DNA of 64,000 nucleotides, from positions 44,638 to 108,637 of the forward strand of contig CALJKV010000128.1 of assembly GCA_937974245.1 (NCBI GenBank), read 5' to 3'. The notes under the pieces are model-generated. The model was given only the letters and a program-made list of their open reading frames with translations, made no database searches and was not told where the DNA came from. Source of the DNA: an uncultured Chloroflexota bacterium. Lineage in GTDB: Bacteria > Chloroflexota > Anaerolineae > Aggregatilineales > Phototrophicaceae. Both the position numbers and the translations under genes were made by a program. Below, one piece after another: positions 43,211 to 51,491 of this stretch. How positions within the stretch are numbered: the first letter of the stretch is position 1; each line of letters begins with the position of its first letter.

Positions 43211-44500
43211 ATGCGAACCTTCCTTATAATCATCATACTCCTATTGCTGTTGGCACTGCCTGTCAGCGGCCAGGATGCCACTCCCGAACCGATCCCCGAC
43301 CCTGCCCAACTGGTGGATGAGGGCGACTCGGACATCGTCAACATCCTGCTGATCGGCAGCGGCGTCGAAAACCCGGAAAATCCCGGTCTGGCGGATTCGC
43401 TCATGGTCGTTTCGGTCAACCGGACTGTCGGGGCAGTCTCGCTGCTTTCGATCCCCCGCGACCTGTATGTGTATGTCCCCGGCTTCGGCATGAACAAGAT
43501 CAACACGGCCTACCTGTATGGCGAAACGCAGGCAATCGAAGGCGGCGGGGCGGGGCTGATGGCGGAAACGATCCGCTACAACCTGGGACTGATAATTGAT
43601 TACTATGCGCGGGTGGACTTCAACGGGTTCAGCGAAATCATTGACATGGTAGGCGGGATTAACATCACGGTGGACTGTGCGATTGAGGACTGGCGGCTGA
43701 AATCCCCCGAACTCGATAAACACGACCCGGAAAACTGGGAGATGTTCACGCTCTGGGCCGGGGTGTATCACATGGATTCCGACCTCGCGCTGTGGTATGT
43801 CCGCAGCCGCCGCACCAGCAGTGACCTGGATCGCGGGCGGCGGCAGCAGGATGTCATCCGGGCGCTGTGGCGCACTATCCGCAGCCAGGGCGTGCTGGAA
43901 ACCCTGCCGGCAATATGGGACGATGTGCTGGCGACGGTGGACACGAACCTGACCTTAGCTGACGTGGTGGGCATGTCCCCGCTGGCGCTTTCCCTGGATA
44001 CCGCCGACCTGTCGTACTTCACCTTTCGGATGCGGCACGAAGTCAGCAACGGCCTCTCGCCTGTCGGGCAGGAGATCCTTGTGCCTGAACGGGACGCGAT
44101 AGCCGAACTCATGCAGCAGGTCGTCCTGCCGCCCAACGCCAGCCAGATTCGCCCGGAGCGCCCGACCATCGGTATTGTCAACGCCAGCGGCATCCTCTAT
44201 CTGTCGCGGGTGGTGGCTGACCGGCTGGAACTGGAGGGCTTCCGCACCGTGATTCTGGATGAATGGTCGCCGCCCCGCGAATATAATCGCATCATAGACT
44301 ATACCGGCGCGACCAAAGGCAGCCCGATTGGGCGCTTGCAGAGCGTCCTGCATGTAACCGAGGACGGCCTCTCCTTCGAGCCGGACCCACTGCGCGAATA
44401 CGACTTCAGGGTGTACATCGGCAATAAGGAGCAGTTCTGGGCCTGCACGCGCCCGGTCATCCAGCCGCCGCCGCCCACCGCCACGCCGGAAGGGGGGTAA
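43211..44500 (+). CDS. LytR-CpsA-Psr (LCP) family protein
   Basis: A 429-residue protein with an N-terminal signal/anchor (MRTFLIIIILLLLLALPVSGQ). The LCP domain (about 45-255) has ADSLMVVSVNRTVGAVSLLSIPRDLYVYVPGFGMNKINTAYLYGE, followed by the conserved Arg and Asp residues in IDMVGGINITVDCAIEDW and WYVRSRRTSSDLDRGRRQQDV. LCP enzymes attach polyprenyl-linked glycans to cell wall or proteins. The C-terminal part (about 315-400) resembles LytR_C. ATG 43211 has AAGGA 8 bases upstream. A MITE begins three bases after the stop. Confidence 0.92.
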   Translation: MRTFLIIIILLLLLALPVSGQDATPEPIPDPAQLVDEGDSDIVNILLIGSGVENPENPGLADSLMVVSVNRTVGAVSLLSIPRDLYVYVPGFGMNKINTAYLYGETQAIEGGGAGLMAETIRYNLGLIIDYYARVDFNGFSEIIDMVGGINITVDCAIEDWRLKSPELDKHDPENWEMFTLWAGVYHMDSDLALWYVRSRRTSSDLDRGRRQQDVIRALWRTIRSQGVLETLPAIWDDVLATVDTNLTLADVVGMSPLALSLDTADLSYFTFRMRHEVSNGLSPVGQEILVPERDAIAELMQQVVLPPNASQIRPERPTIGIVNASGILYLSRVVADRLELEGFRTVILDEWSPPREYNRIIDYTGATKGSPIGRLQSVLHVTEDGLSFEPDPLREYDFRVYIGNKEQFWACTRPVIQPPPPTATPEGG

Positions 44501-44502
44501 TT

Positions 44503-44694
44503 CAGGGCAATCGCATCATATTTGTTCTATCAAATTGGCTTTTTCTGACCCCTCCCCAGCCCTCCCCGCAAACGGGGAGGGAGCCGATTCTGCAATACCT
44601 GTTCCGCCTCCGCTGGCGGGGGAGATTTAGAGGGGGTAAAAAAGACCAGAAACGTATGTCAATACGGAATTTCCATTTTGATGCAATCGCCCTG
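44503..44694. repeat. 192-bp MITE with 16-bp inverted ends, copy 1
   Basis: The left end CAGGGCAATCGCATCA and the right end (inverse CAGGGCGATTGCATCA) differ at two positions. Internal sequence contains a GCTGGCGGGGGAGATTTA unit. It is homologous to 52918-53199. It has no coding capacity, so it is non-autonomous. Together with 44695-44826 it fills a 417-bp gap where I see no other gene. Confidence 0.75.
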
Positions 44695-44826
44695 GGGGTA
44701 ATTTTGAACTTTATCAACCGTCAAAGTGTAGTAAAAATGTAAGTGGGGATTTGTGCGACTTAAATAACTACCTACGAACGGGCTAACCAGTCACTAATTT
44801 TCATACAGTCTCTAATCAAATTGGCC

Positions 44827-44882
44827 TTGAAAACTTTAATTTTGTGTTATACTAGGCACGCATCGTCGGTTTTTAACCGACG
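44827..44882 (+). promoter_or_regulatory. Promoter and 5' leader hairpin of the peptide-binding protein gene
   Basis: TTGAAA (44827-44832) and TATACT (44848-44853) are 15 bases apart; a TG one base before the -10 makes it an extended -10. The start should be near 44860. Right after it CGTCGGTT-TTT-AACCGACG (44864-44882) is a perfect 8-bp stem in the untranslated leader, with no T-run, so it may stabilise the mRNA or hide a site. The ribosome site AAAGGAG follows. Confidence 0.65.
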
Positions 44883-44917
44883 GTAAATTATGAGGAGTTT
44901 CTTAAAAGGAGTAAAGC

Positions 44918-46666
44918 ATGAAGCACTTTAGCAAACTGCTGCTGGTTGGGATTGTTCTCGCCTTGCTCAGCCTGACAGCGGTCTCCGTTTTGGCGCAGGC
45001 CGGCGAAGGCGGCGTCCTCGTTACCGACAACATCGGCGACGACCCTGCTACCTTCAACCCCATCACCTGCAATGACACCGTGTGCAGCCTGGTGACTGGC
45101 TGGCTGTATCCCGGCATCATCGGCCTTGACCCCGCCACCGGCAGCCCGGCCCCCATGGTGCCTGGAAACGTTGCCGAAAGCTGGGCCTATGACGACAGCG
45201 GCACCGTGCTGACGATCAACCTGCGGCAGGACCTGGCCTGGAACGATGGCACCCCCATCACCTCGGCTGACTATATGTGGTCCATCACCGCCGTCAAGAG
45301 CGGTCTGACCAGCTCCCCGCGTACTTCCATGTTCATGACGCTTGACGACGGCACTCCTGCCGGCGGCAACATCACCAACATCGAAGCGCCCGATGACTAC
45401 ACCGTCGTCGTCACCTTTGACCATCCTGACTGCTCCTCGTTCAATGACGTCAACGACCTGCCGCTGGTTCCGGCGCATGTCTTCAGCGAACTGTACGGCA
45501 CCGACTATGCTTCGCTCGATGCCGACCCGCTGGCGATCCCGACTGTCAGCTTTGGCCCGTTCAAGGATATTGACTTCTCGCCGAACGAGCGCGTCAGCCT
45601 GATCGCCGACCCGGCTTACCCCGACACCGTTCTGGGCTATGTCAGCCCGTCCGAGTGGGTTTACAAGAGTGTCCCGGACACCACCGTTTCCGTCGAACAA
45701 TTCCTGGCTGGCGAGATCACCTACACGGGTATCCCCGCCGAACGTCAGGCTGATGTGGCGGCAACCGAAGGTGTCAAGACCTTTGAATTCTCGCAGAACG
45801 GCTTCCAGTACATGGGCTTCAACCTGGCCGACCCCACCAACCCGCAGAACGGGCTGGACGAAGAAGGCAACGCGATTGACCAGGGCCACCACCCGATCTT
45901 CGGCGATGTCCGCGTGCGCCAGGCGATTGCCCACGCCGTTGACGTTGATGCCATGATCCAGGGTATCCTTGATGGCCGTGGCACCCGCATCAACACCCAC
46001 ACCATCCCGACCTCCTGGACCTACGACCCCAACCTGGAGGGCTTCGCCCTGGACCAGGAAGCGGCGCTGGCACTGCTGGCCGAAGCTGGCTGGGTGGACG
46101 ACGACAATGACGTCAGCACCCCGCTGGTCGCCACTGAAGACGCCCTGTACGCCGAAGCTGGCACGCCGCTGGAATTCACCCTCCAGACCAACGCCGGCAA
46201 CCTGGCCCGCGAACGCATCGGCCAGACCATTCAGTCGCAGCTGGCTGAAATCGGCATCAAGGTGAACTTTGAAGCCATCGAATTCGGTACACTGGTAGAC
46301 ATCCTGACGGGCCAGACCTTTGATGCGATCATCATCGGCTGGAGCCTCGGCCTGCCGGTTGACCCCGACCTCGCCTGGGCGTATGGGCCGGAAGGCGACC
46401 TGGTTGGTGCAGGCTTTGCCTTCACATCCTATAACAACCCGGTCTTCAACGAACTGATGGAACAGGGCAAGACTATCCCCGGTTGCGACATTGAAGCGCG
46501 TACCGCCATCTACCAGGAAGCCAACGCGATTCTGGCGAACGACCTGCCGTACCTGTACCTGTATGCCGCCAACGTCATGTATGCGGCCCAGGAAGGCGTC
46601 GAAAACTGGGATCCGTATCCGAACTTCCAGCAATGGAACATTGATGCCTGGTCAGTTAACGACTAA
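44918..46666 (+). CDS. ABC transporter solute-binding protein, family 5 (peptide/nickel type)
   Basis: A 582-residue secreted protein. Signal peptide (MKHFSKLLLVGIVLALLSLTAVSVLAQ). The mature part follows the SBP_bac_5 pattern: ITCNDTVCSLVTGWLYPGIIGLDPATGSPAPMVPGNVAESWAYDDSGTVLTINLRQDLAWNDGTPITSADYMWSI, then FGDVRVRQAIAHAVDVDAMIQGILDGRGTRINTHTIPTSWTYDP and a C-terminal ERIGQTIQSQLAEIGIKVNFEAIEF. It binds peptides, nickel or other small solutes for the permeases that follow. There is no lipobox. AAAGGAG precedes ATG 44918. Confidence 0.93.
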   Translation: MKHFSKLLLVGIVLALLSLTAVSVLAQAGEGGVLVTDNIGDDPATFNPITCNDTVCSLVTGWLYPGIIGLDPATGSPAPMVPGNVAESWAYDDSGTVLTINLRQDLAWNDGTPITSADYMWSITAVKSGLTSSPRTSMFMTLDDGTPAGGNITNIEAPDDYTVVVTFDHPDCSSFNDVNDLPLVPAHVFSELYGTDYASLDADPLAIPTVSFGPFKDIDFSPNERVSLIADPAYPDTVLGYVSPSEWVYKSVPDTTVSVEQFLAGEITYTGIPAERQADVAATEGVKTFEFSQNGFQYMGFNLADPTNPQNGLDEEGNAIDQGHHPIFGDVRVRQAIAHAVDVDAMIQGILDGRGTRINTHTIPTSWTYDPNLEGFALDQEAALALLAEAGWVDDDNDVSTPLVATEDALYAEAGTPLEFTLQTNAGNLARERIGQTIQSQLAEIGIKVNFEAIEFGTLVDILTGQTFDAIIIGWSLGLPVDPDLAWAYGPEGDLVGAGFAFTSYNNPVFNELMEQGKTIPGCDIEARTAIYQEANAILANDLPYLYLYAANVMYAAQEGVENWDPYPNFQQWNIDAWSVND

Positions 46667-46687
46667 GTTGTAAACGCATCAATTCTG

Positions 46688-46717
46688 CTCACGCCGGGGT
46701 TTCCGCTCCGGCGTGAG
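46688..46717 (+). terminator. Intercistronic hairpin between binding protein and permease genes
   Basis: CTCACGCCGG and CCGGCGTGAG form a 10-bp stem with a 10-base loop, followed by GTTTATAT. It is likely a partial terminator or stabiliser giving more binding protein than permease, a common arrangement in ABC operons. Confidence 0.7.
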
Positions 46718-46799
46718 GTTTATATCCCCGCTGTTTCGCCCGGCAGTGCTGGATGATTGGGGTTTATCGGTAGACTCTGGTAATAGATGGGTTACGTCC

Positions 46800-47840
46800 A
46801 TGATTAAATACATTCTCCGCCGCCTGATTCAGGCAGTACCAACCTTTTTGGGGATAACCATCCTTTCATATATGATTATGTGGGCCGCGCCTGGCGACCC
46901 AGTGTCGTTGATGACCTTCGACCCCACCATTAAGCAGGAAACCAAAGAGCGTCTGGCCAACGCGCTCGGCGTCAATGATCCGCTCCCCATCCAGTATTTA
47001 CGCTGGTTGATCGGGGACGAGTGGAAAGTCATTGATGAGGATGCGGATGGTGTGCCGGACGAACGCCCCGCCGACGGTCTGACGCGGGTACGTTATGGTA
47101 TCCTGCGGGGTGACTTTGGCGACTCGTTTTACCTGCGCCAGGATGCTTTGGAGCTTATCGTTCAACGTATTCCCGCCACCCTGGAACTCAGTGTCACGGC
47201 GCTCATCGTCAGCCTGACGGTTGGCCTGCCGATTGGTATTCTGGCGGCGGTCTGGCGCGGCGGCTGGTTCGACCAGTTCACCCGTGTTGGAGCTGTCGTG
47301 GGGAATGCGGTACCTGGCTTTTGGATGGGGATTATGCTCATCCTGTTTTTTGGCGCGATACTGGGTGTGCTGCCCATGGGGGACAGAGGCTGCCCCACAC
47401 GCGGGGAGTGTACGCCGCTGTATATGCGTCTCGATCATCTGATTCTGCCGACGGTGGTGCTGTCTTTGGGCGGCATTGCCGGGTATTCCCGCTACATGCG
47501 TGCTTCCATGCTGGAACAAATCAACAGTGACTATATCCGCACGGCCCGCGCTAAAGGGCTGCCGAACCGCCTGGTGTGGTTCAAACACGGCGCGAAAAAC
47601 GCGCTGATCCCGATTGCCACCTTTTTAGGCCCAACCTTAACCGGCTTGATAGGCGGTGCTGTGATTACCGAGACGATTTTTTCGTGGCCGGGCATGGGGC
47701 GACTGCTGGTTTCGGCGCTGACCCGGCGGGATTACCCGATTGTCATGGCCGGAGTCGTCGTCGGTTCTATTCTCACCATTCTCGGTTATATTATTTCCGA
47801 CGTGCTGTACGCGGTGGTTGACCCGCGTATCCGCTTCTAG
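46800..47840 (+). CDS. ABC transporter permease, DppB type
   Basis: A 346-residue membrane protein with about six segments. MIKYILRRLIQAVPTFLGITILSYMIMWAAPGDPV at the start is typical of peptide-transport permeases. The EAA loop GLPNRLVWFKHGAKNALIPIATFLGPTLTGLIGGAVITETIFSWPGMGRLLVSALTRRDYPIVM is intact. A charged insert (VIDEDADGVPDERPADGLTRV, about 77-97) lies in the first outer loop. I use ATG 46800 since family similarity starts there; 46713 gives an unrelated extension. No strong ribosome site. Confidence 0.92.
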   Translation: MIKYILRRLIQAVPTFLGITILSYMIMWAAPGDPVSLMTFDPTIKQETKERLANALGVNDPLPIQYLRWLIGDEWKVIDEDADGVPDERPADGLTRVRYGILRGDFGDSFYLRQDALELIVQRIPATLELSVTALIVSLTVGLPIGILAAVWRGGWFDQFTRVGAVVGNAVPGFWMGIMLILFFGAILGVLPMGDRGCPTRGECTPLYMRLDHLILPTVVLSLGGIAGYSRYMRASMLEQINSDYIRTARAKGLPNRLVWFKHGAKNALIPIATFLGPTLTGLIGGAVITETIFSWPGMGRLLVSALTRRDYPIVMAGVVVGSILTILGYIISDVLYAVVDPRIRF

Positions 47841-47858
47841 CCCAGGAGGGGTATTCTG

Positions 47859-48788
47859 ATGGCGACACAAGCAACAAGCAGCTCCTCCACGGTAGTAAGC
47901 CTGGGCAACGGGCAGGAAGAATTTGTCCGCAGCGAATCGCTGATGCAGAAGGCGCTGCGCCGCCTGGTGCATGACCGGCTCACCATGGTGGCCCTGGGAA
48001 TTGTCCTGTTAATGGCGCTGCTGGCGATTGGTGCGCCCTTCATCAGCCAGCAGATTCTCCATGTGGATTACACCAAAGCCGAACCGCTCAAGAGTTTCTT
48101 TGGCATTGGCGAAAACGGGCATATTCTGGGCACCGATGACCTGGGACGCGACCACCTGGCACGCCTGCTGTACGCCGGGCAGGTCTCACTGAGTATCGCC
48201 TTTTTCGCGGCGATGCTTTCGATGACGATTGCCCTGTCCCTGGGCGTGACAACCGGCTATTTCGGCGGCATAGTGGACGATCTGGTGATCTGGTTTATCA
48301 CCACCCTCAACTCCATCCCGCAGCTTTTCTTACTGTTGATCGTTAGCGCCGCCCTGGCACCTGGGCCGGGCAGCCTGATTCTCATCCTGGGGCTGCTGGG
48401 CTGGACGGGTATCATGCGGTTGGTACGCGGTGAAACCTTCTCGCTGCGCGAACGCGAATTTATCGTGGCCGCGCGGGCGATGGGGGCATCCCCCTGGCGC
48501 ATCATGTTCGCGCATATCGTCCCGAATCTGATTTCGATTGTGGTGATTTCGCTGGCGATTGACATCGGCGCACTCATTCTGGTGGAATCGGGGTTGAGCT
48601 TCCTCGGCTTCGGCATCCAGCCGCCCATCCCCAGCTGGGGCAACATGCTCACGGGCGCGACCACGTTCATGCGACGTGCGCCACATCTGGTCATCGCCCC
48701 CGGCATCCTGATCTTCATCACGGTGCTGTGCATGTACATCATCGGAGACGGCATCCGCGACGCCTTCGACCCCACCACAGCCGACTAA
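47859..48788 (+). CDS. ABC transporter permease, DppC type
   Basis: A 309-residue membrane permease that pairs with the preceding one. LVHDRLTMVALGIVLLMALLAIGAPFISQQILHVDY is the usual N-terminal segment, ILGTDDLGRDHLARLLYAGQVSLSIAF the conserved loop, and EFIVAARAMGASPWRIMFAHIVPNLISIVVI the EAA motif that contacts the ATPase. GGAGGGG precedes ATG 47859 by a normal distance. No dppD/dppF ATPase gene follows, so the transporter must borrow ATP-binding subunits encoded elsewhere. Confidence 0.93.
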   Translation: MATQATSSSSTVVSLGNGQEEFVRSESLMQKALRRLVHDRLTMVALGIVLLMALLAIGAPFISQQILHVDYTKAEPLKSFFGIGENGHILGTDDLGRDHLARLLYAGQVSLSIAFFAAMLSMTIALSLGVTTGYFGGIVDDLVIWFITTLNSIPQLFLLLIVSAALAPGPGSLILILGLLGWTGIMRLVRGETFSLREREFIVAARAMGASPWRIMFAHIVPNLISIVVISLAIDIGALILVESGLSFLGFGIQPPIPSWGNMLTGATTFMRRAPHLVIAPGILIFITVLCMYIIGDGIRDAFDPTTAD

Positions 48789-48847
48789 ATAAACCCGGCG
48801 TGCGCTTTTGCCATCATCTCAGATGGCTATCTGGAAAGAGAAAAAGT

Positions 48848-48872
48848 CCCCTTCCTGCACAACAGGGAGGGG
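48848..48872. terminator. Bidirectional-type hairpin after the peptide ABC operon
   Basis: CCCCTTCCTG and CAGGGAGGGG pair over 10 positions with one G-T pair and a 5-base loop. It is flanked by AAAAA on the left and ATTTAGATT on the right. It ends 5 bases before the left copy of the 133-bp direct repeat. Confidence 0.5.
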
Positions 48873-48877
48873 ATTTA

Positions 48878-49010
48878 GATTGGGCATACCCAGTTGCATC
48901 CCGGCGTCAACCGGATATACTTTCCCCTATGACACGACGACTCTGCGGCTTTCTGGCGTTCATCCTCATCCTGGCGGCCTGCCAACCGGAAACGACACCG
49001 GTTGAGCAGT
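48878..49010 (+). repeat. 133-bp direct repeat, left copy
   Basis: Identical base for base to 50064-50196. It carries the promoter, start codon and signal peptide of the lipoprotein gene at 50115. The divergence is abrupt on both sides. With the right copy it frames a 1053-bp insert containing the nuclease-like gene. Confidence 0.95.
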
Positions 49011-49048
49011 CGAGGGGAGATAGTGTCGGGCACGTTCCTCCCGTGTGA
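48929..49048 (+). pseudogene. Truncated lipoprotein gene copy
   Basis: Encodes MTRRLCGFLAFILILAACQPETTPVEQ, identical to the start of the lipoprotein at 50115, then runs 12 codons into the inserted DNA (SRGDSVGHVPPV) and stops. It still has the promoter and signal peptide with lipobox LAAC, so a short lipopeptide may be made. It is a by-product of the duplication. Confidence 0.8.
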
Positions 49049-49234
49049 ATGATGCTACAATGGAGGCAGTTAGTAACGGAGAATACCCATGCTAAACGTA
49101 CCCCTCGCACAGTATTTGATGCAATCACCGACTTCCGGCAACCGAACCCTCTCCGCAGGAGATCGTTGATTTCACCTACCGGAAGACCTGCAGTCCCGTC
49201 TGGATTAACTCCTTGATAAGAGCGGGAGGGTCTG

Positions 49235-49342
49235 TTGACACACACCGAGCAGGAAGAGCCAACAGAGTTCCTGAATGTTGATGAAATGTTTTCGTTGCTC
49301 AAGACCAAGATGAAACTCAAACTTAAGAAGCAGTCCGAATGA
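49235..49342 (+). CDS. Possible 35-residue small protein upstream of the nuclease-like gene
   Basis: TTG 49235 follows GGGAGGG by 4 bases and opens a frame reading LTHTEQEEPTEFLNVDEMFSLLKTKMKLKLKKQSE. The composition (acidic start, basic helical end) resembles small partner or antitoxin-like proteins, but I recognise no family. It lies in the inserted segment, about 80 bases before the nuclease-like gene. Low certainty; it may be a broken 3' end of a larger gene. Confidence 0.3.
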   Translation: MTHTEQEEPTEFLNVDEMFSLLKTKMKLKLKKQSE

Positions 49343-49420
49343 GCATCAGCAACGAACAGAAATGACTTGTTCGCCAACGAGCAGGGAACTGTTGTGAATA
49401 CTGAGTAGGGAGAGTGAGAA

Positions 49421-49993
49421 ATGTCTGTGCCAGAATTCCACAAATTCGATGACCAGATCGGAGACATAGCCACGGTTGGCGAGTTCTGGCGGTGGGCAAT
49501 GTCAGACCTGCTGGGCAATCGCAATCGCGGCATTCTGGCAGAATACATTGTCGGCAAACTTATCGGCGCAGATCTGTCGCATCCACGGATTGAGTGGACC
49601 TGCTATGACCTTACGTACGGCAAGCATAGTATTGAGGTCAAGTCGTCAGCCTACGTTCAAAGCTGGCATACCAGAGACAGCAAGCGGTACCAACTTAGCT
49701 TCGGTATTGCCCCACATAGTTGCTGGGATGCTAAGAAAAACACCGTATCAAGGGAAAAGCGTCGCTGGGCAGACGTCTATGTGTTCTGCGTATTTCCCGC
49801 GGAGAGTCATCACGACACTCGCGATGTCCTGAACCTAGCTGAGTGGCGATTCTTTGTCGCGACTACCCCGCACATCAATGACTATGTGTCCTTAAAATCC
49901 AAGCAGATCGGTATCAGAACCGTGCGACGCATCTGCGGAAGCGCTGTCGGGTATGCCGAACTGAAACACAAAATAGACAGCATCCTTACGTAA
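49421..49993 (+). CDS. PD-(D/E)XK nuclease-like protein
   Basis: A 190-residue soluble protein. The pattern RGILAEYIVGKLIG (Glu on a helix), CYDLTYGKHSIEVKSSAYVQSW (Asp, then EVK with catalytic Glu and Lys) fits the PD-(D/E)XK fold found in restriction and repair nucleases; the order E-D-ExK is clear at residues about 40, 66 and 75-77. No methyltransferase is adjacent, so a classical restriction-modification role is not shown. ATG 49421 has GGGAGAG upstream. Codons are AT-richer than in flanking core genes, and it lies between 133-bp direct repeats, which argues for acquisition. Confidence 0.7.
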   Translation: MSVPEFHKFDDQIGDIATVGEFWRWAMSDLLGNRNRGILAEYIVGKLIGADLSHPRIEWTCYDLTYGKHSIEVKSSAYVQSWHTRDSKRYQLSFGIAPHSCWDAKKNTVSREKRRWADVYVFCVFPAESHHDTRDVLNLAEWRFFVATTPHINDYVSLKSKQIGIRTVRRICGSAVGYAELKHKIDSILT

Positions 49994-50063
49994 AGAAACA
50001 GGTGTCCTCTCGTTATTTGATGCGGAGGGAATAACGAGCGCAGCGCGTAGGAGTGAGGTTTTT

Positions 50064-50196
50064 GATTGGGCATACCCAGTTGCATCCCGGCGTCAACCGG
50101 ATATACTTTCCCCTATGACACGACGACTCTGCGGCTTTCTGGCGTTCATCCTCATCCTGGCGGCCTGCCAACCGGAAACGACACCGGTTGAGCAGT
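50064..50196 (+). repeat. 133-bp direct repeat, right copy (with active promoter)
   Basis: Identical to 48878-49010. Promoter hexamers TTGCAT (50080-50085) and TATACT (50102-50107) are 16 bases apart, and the -10 ends 7 bases before ATG 50115, with no ribosome site, so translation is probably leaderless. The intact lipoprotein gene continues out of this copy, marking it as the original. Confidence 0.9.
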
Positions 50197-51434
50197 TCCC
50201 GACGGCTGTTCCTTTCCCGACGGTAACGCCGGGACGGCTCATACACGGTATCCTGCCCACCGCCTACGCCCCTGGCAGCGGGGTGGCGCTGGCAAACCCG
50301 GCGACGGCGATGGCGATGGCGAACCGCCCTACACCCACGCCCCAGTACGGCGTCTGCCCGCCGCTGGCCGAGCCTCCTTCTCCACCACAACCGGCAGCCG
50401 GGCAGGATCGCGGGGCGACGATTGCCCGCTACCTTTCCGATGGCGCGAGTATCCCGGCACTGGATAACCTGCTGCGTACCGAGTGGGGACTGCTGGGCGA
50501 GACGGCGACCTTCCGCAGCGACCGGGATTTCACCGGGGAAGGCACGGCGGACATTCTGCTGGCAGTTGCCACCCCGGATACAGGCGGGGCGCTGTTCGTG
50601 TTCGGCTGTGCCAACGGGCGCTATCTCCCGCTGTATGACAACCTGACCGGGGGCGATCTGCCTCCGCAGATCATCCTGGCGGGCGACATGAACTATGACG
50701 GCACTGCCGACCTGCTGTATACGGCCTATATCTGTAATGCAGCATCCAGCGAAGACTGCGCCTATGAAACCCAGCTTCTCGCCTGGGATACGGGCAGCGG
50801 GCGCTTCACCAGCCTGCTCACCCGCCCGATCACCAGCGCCGAGCCGCCCGCGCCTAATGATGTAGATAGTGACCAGGTGCTGGAACTGGTCGTCCGCCTC
50901 ACGGATTCCGGCAGCGTCGCCACCGGGCCGCTGCGTACCGGCGTCAACATTTACGACTGGAATGGCGCGGCCTATGTGCTGTCTATCACCCAGCTTGACC
51001 CGCCGCGCTTCAAAATCCAGGTGATTCACGAGGCCGACAACGCCTTCAACCGCCTGGAAATTGAGGAAGCCGTCTCGCTTTATGAACTCGCCAACCGCGA
51101 TTCGGCGCTGCGTTACTGGTTCAACGACGAACCGGCGGCGCTCAACAGTTATGCCCTGTACCGCTTGCTGGTAGCCTTCGCCTATACTGAAGATGATCGG
51201 ATGCTGCCTACTTACCAGGCGGCGCTCCAGAACTACCCCGACCCGGCCACCGGGCCGGTCTATGCCCTCATGACGACGACATTCTGGGATGCCTTCCAGG
51301 TCAGCTACAACATGCACAGCGCCTGTGCCGCCGTTCAGTCGGTGATCGCCGCCCGCCCGGAAGCGCTCGGCCTGCTCAACCGCTACGGCAGCCGCAACCC
51401 GACCTACACCGCCGGCGATCTCTGCCCGTTCTGA
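50115..51434 (+). CDS. Lipoprotein of unknown function with Thr-Pro linker
   Basis: A 439-residue protein. Signal peptide MTRRLCGFLAFILILAAC ends in lipobox LAAC, predicting a surface lipoprotein. A Pro/Thr-rich linker (about 25-95) leads to an FG-GAP-like region: DRDFTGEGTADILLAVATPD and GDMNYDGTADLLYTAYIC have the Asp-rich calcium-binding loops of beta-propeller repeats. The C-terminal 130 residues look helical, TPR-like. Four pairs of cysteines may form disulfides. Function unknown. The start is fixed by the leaderless promoter and the signal peptide. Confidence 0.8.
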   Translation: MTRRLCGFLAFILILAACQPETTPVEQFPTAVPFPTVTPGRLIHGILPTAYAPGSGVALANPATAMAMANRPTPTPQYGVCPPLAEPPSPPQPAAGQDRGATIARYLSDGASIPALDNLLRTEWGLLGETATFRSDRDFTGEGTADILLAVATPDTGGALFVFGCANGRYLPLYDNLTGGDLPPQIILAGDMNYDGTADLLYTAYICNAASSEDCAYETQLLAWDTGSGRFTSLLTRPITSAEPPAPNDVDSDQVLELVVRLTDSGSVATGPLRTGVNIYDWNGAAYVLSITQLDPPRFKIQVIHEADNAFNRLEIEEAVSLYELANRDSALRYWFNDEPAALNSYALYRLLVAFAYTEDDRMLPTYQAALQNYPDPATGPVYALMTTTFWDAFQVSYNMHSACAAVQSVIAARPEALGLLNRYGSRNPTYTAGDLCPF

Positions 51435-51491
51435 GTGGCGGGATGTTCCTTCGCCCTTTTCATTCAGTGCTCAAAATCCAAAGGGGACGAC

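Noticed and set aside
44888..46633. Long minus-strand open frame of 581 codons opposite the peptide-binding protein
   Set aside because: It is the antisense of a clear SBP_bac_5 gene with normal codon use; no protein family match on the minus strand.
49421..49993. Nuclease-like gene as part of a restriction-modification pair
   Set aside because: No methyltransferase or specificity gene lies in the insert or next to it, so only the nuclease-like fold is claimed.
50013..51317. 434-codon minus-strand frame opposite the lipoprotein
   Set aside because: Antisense shadow; the plus strand has signal peptide, lipobox and promoter.
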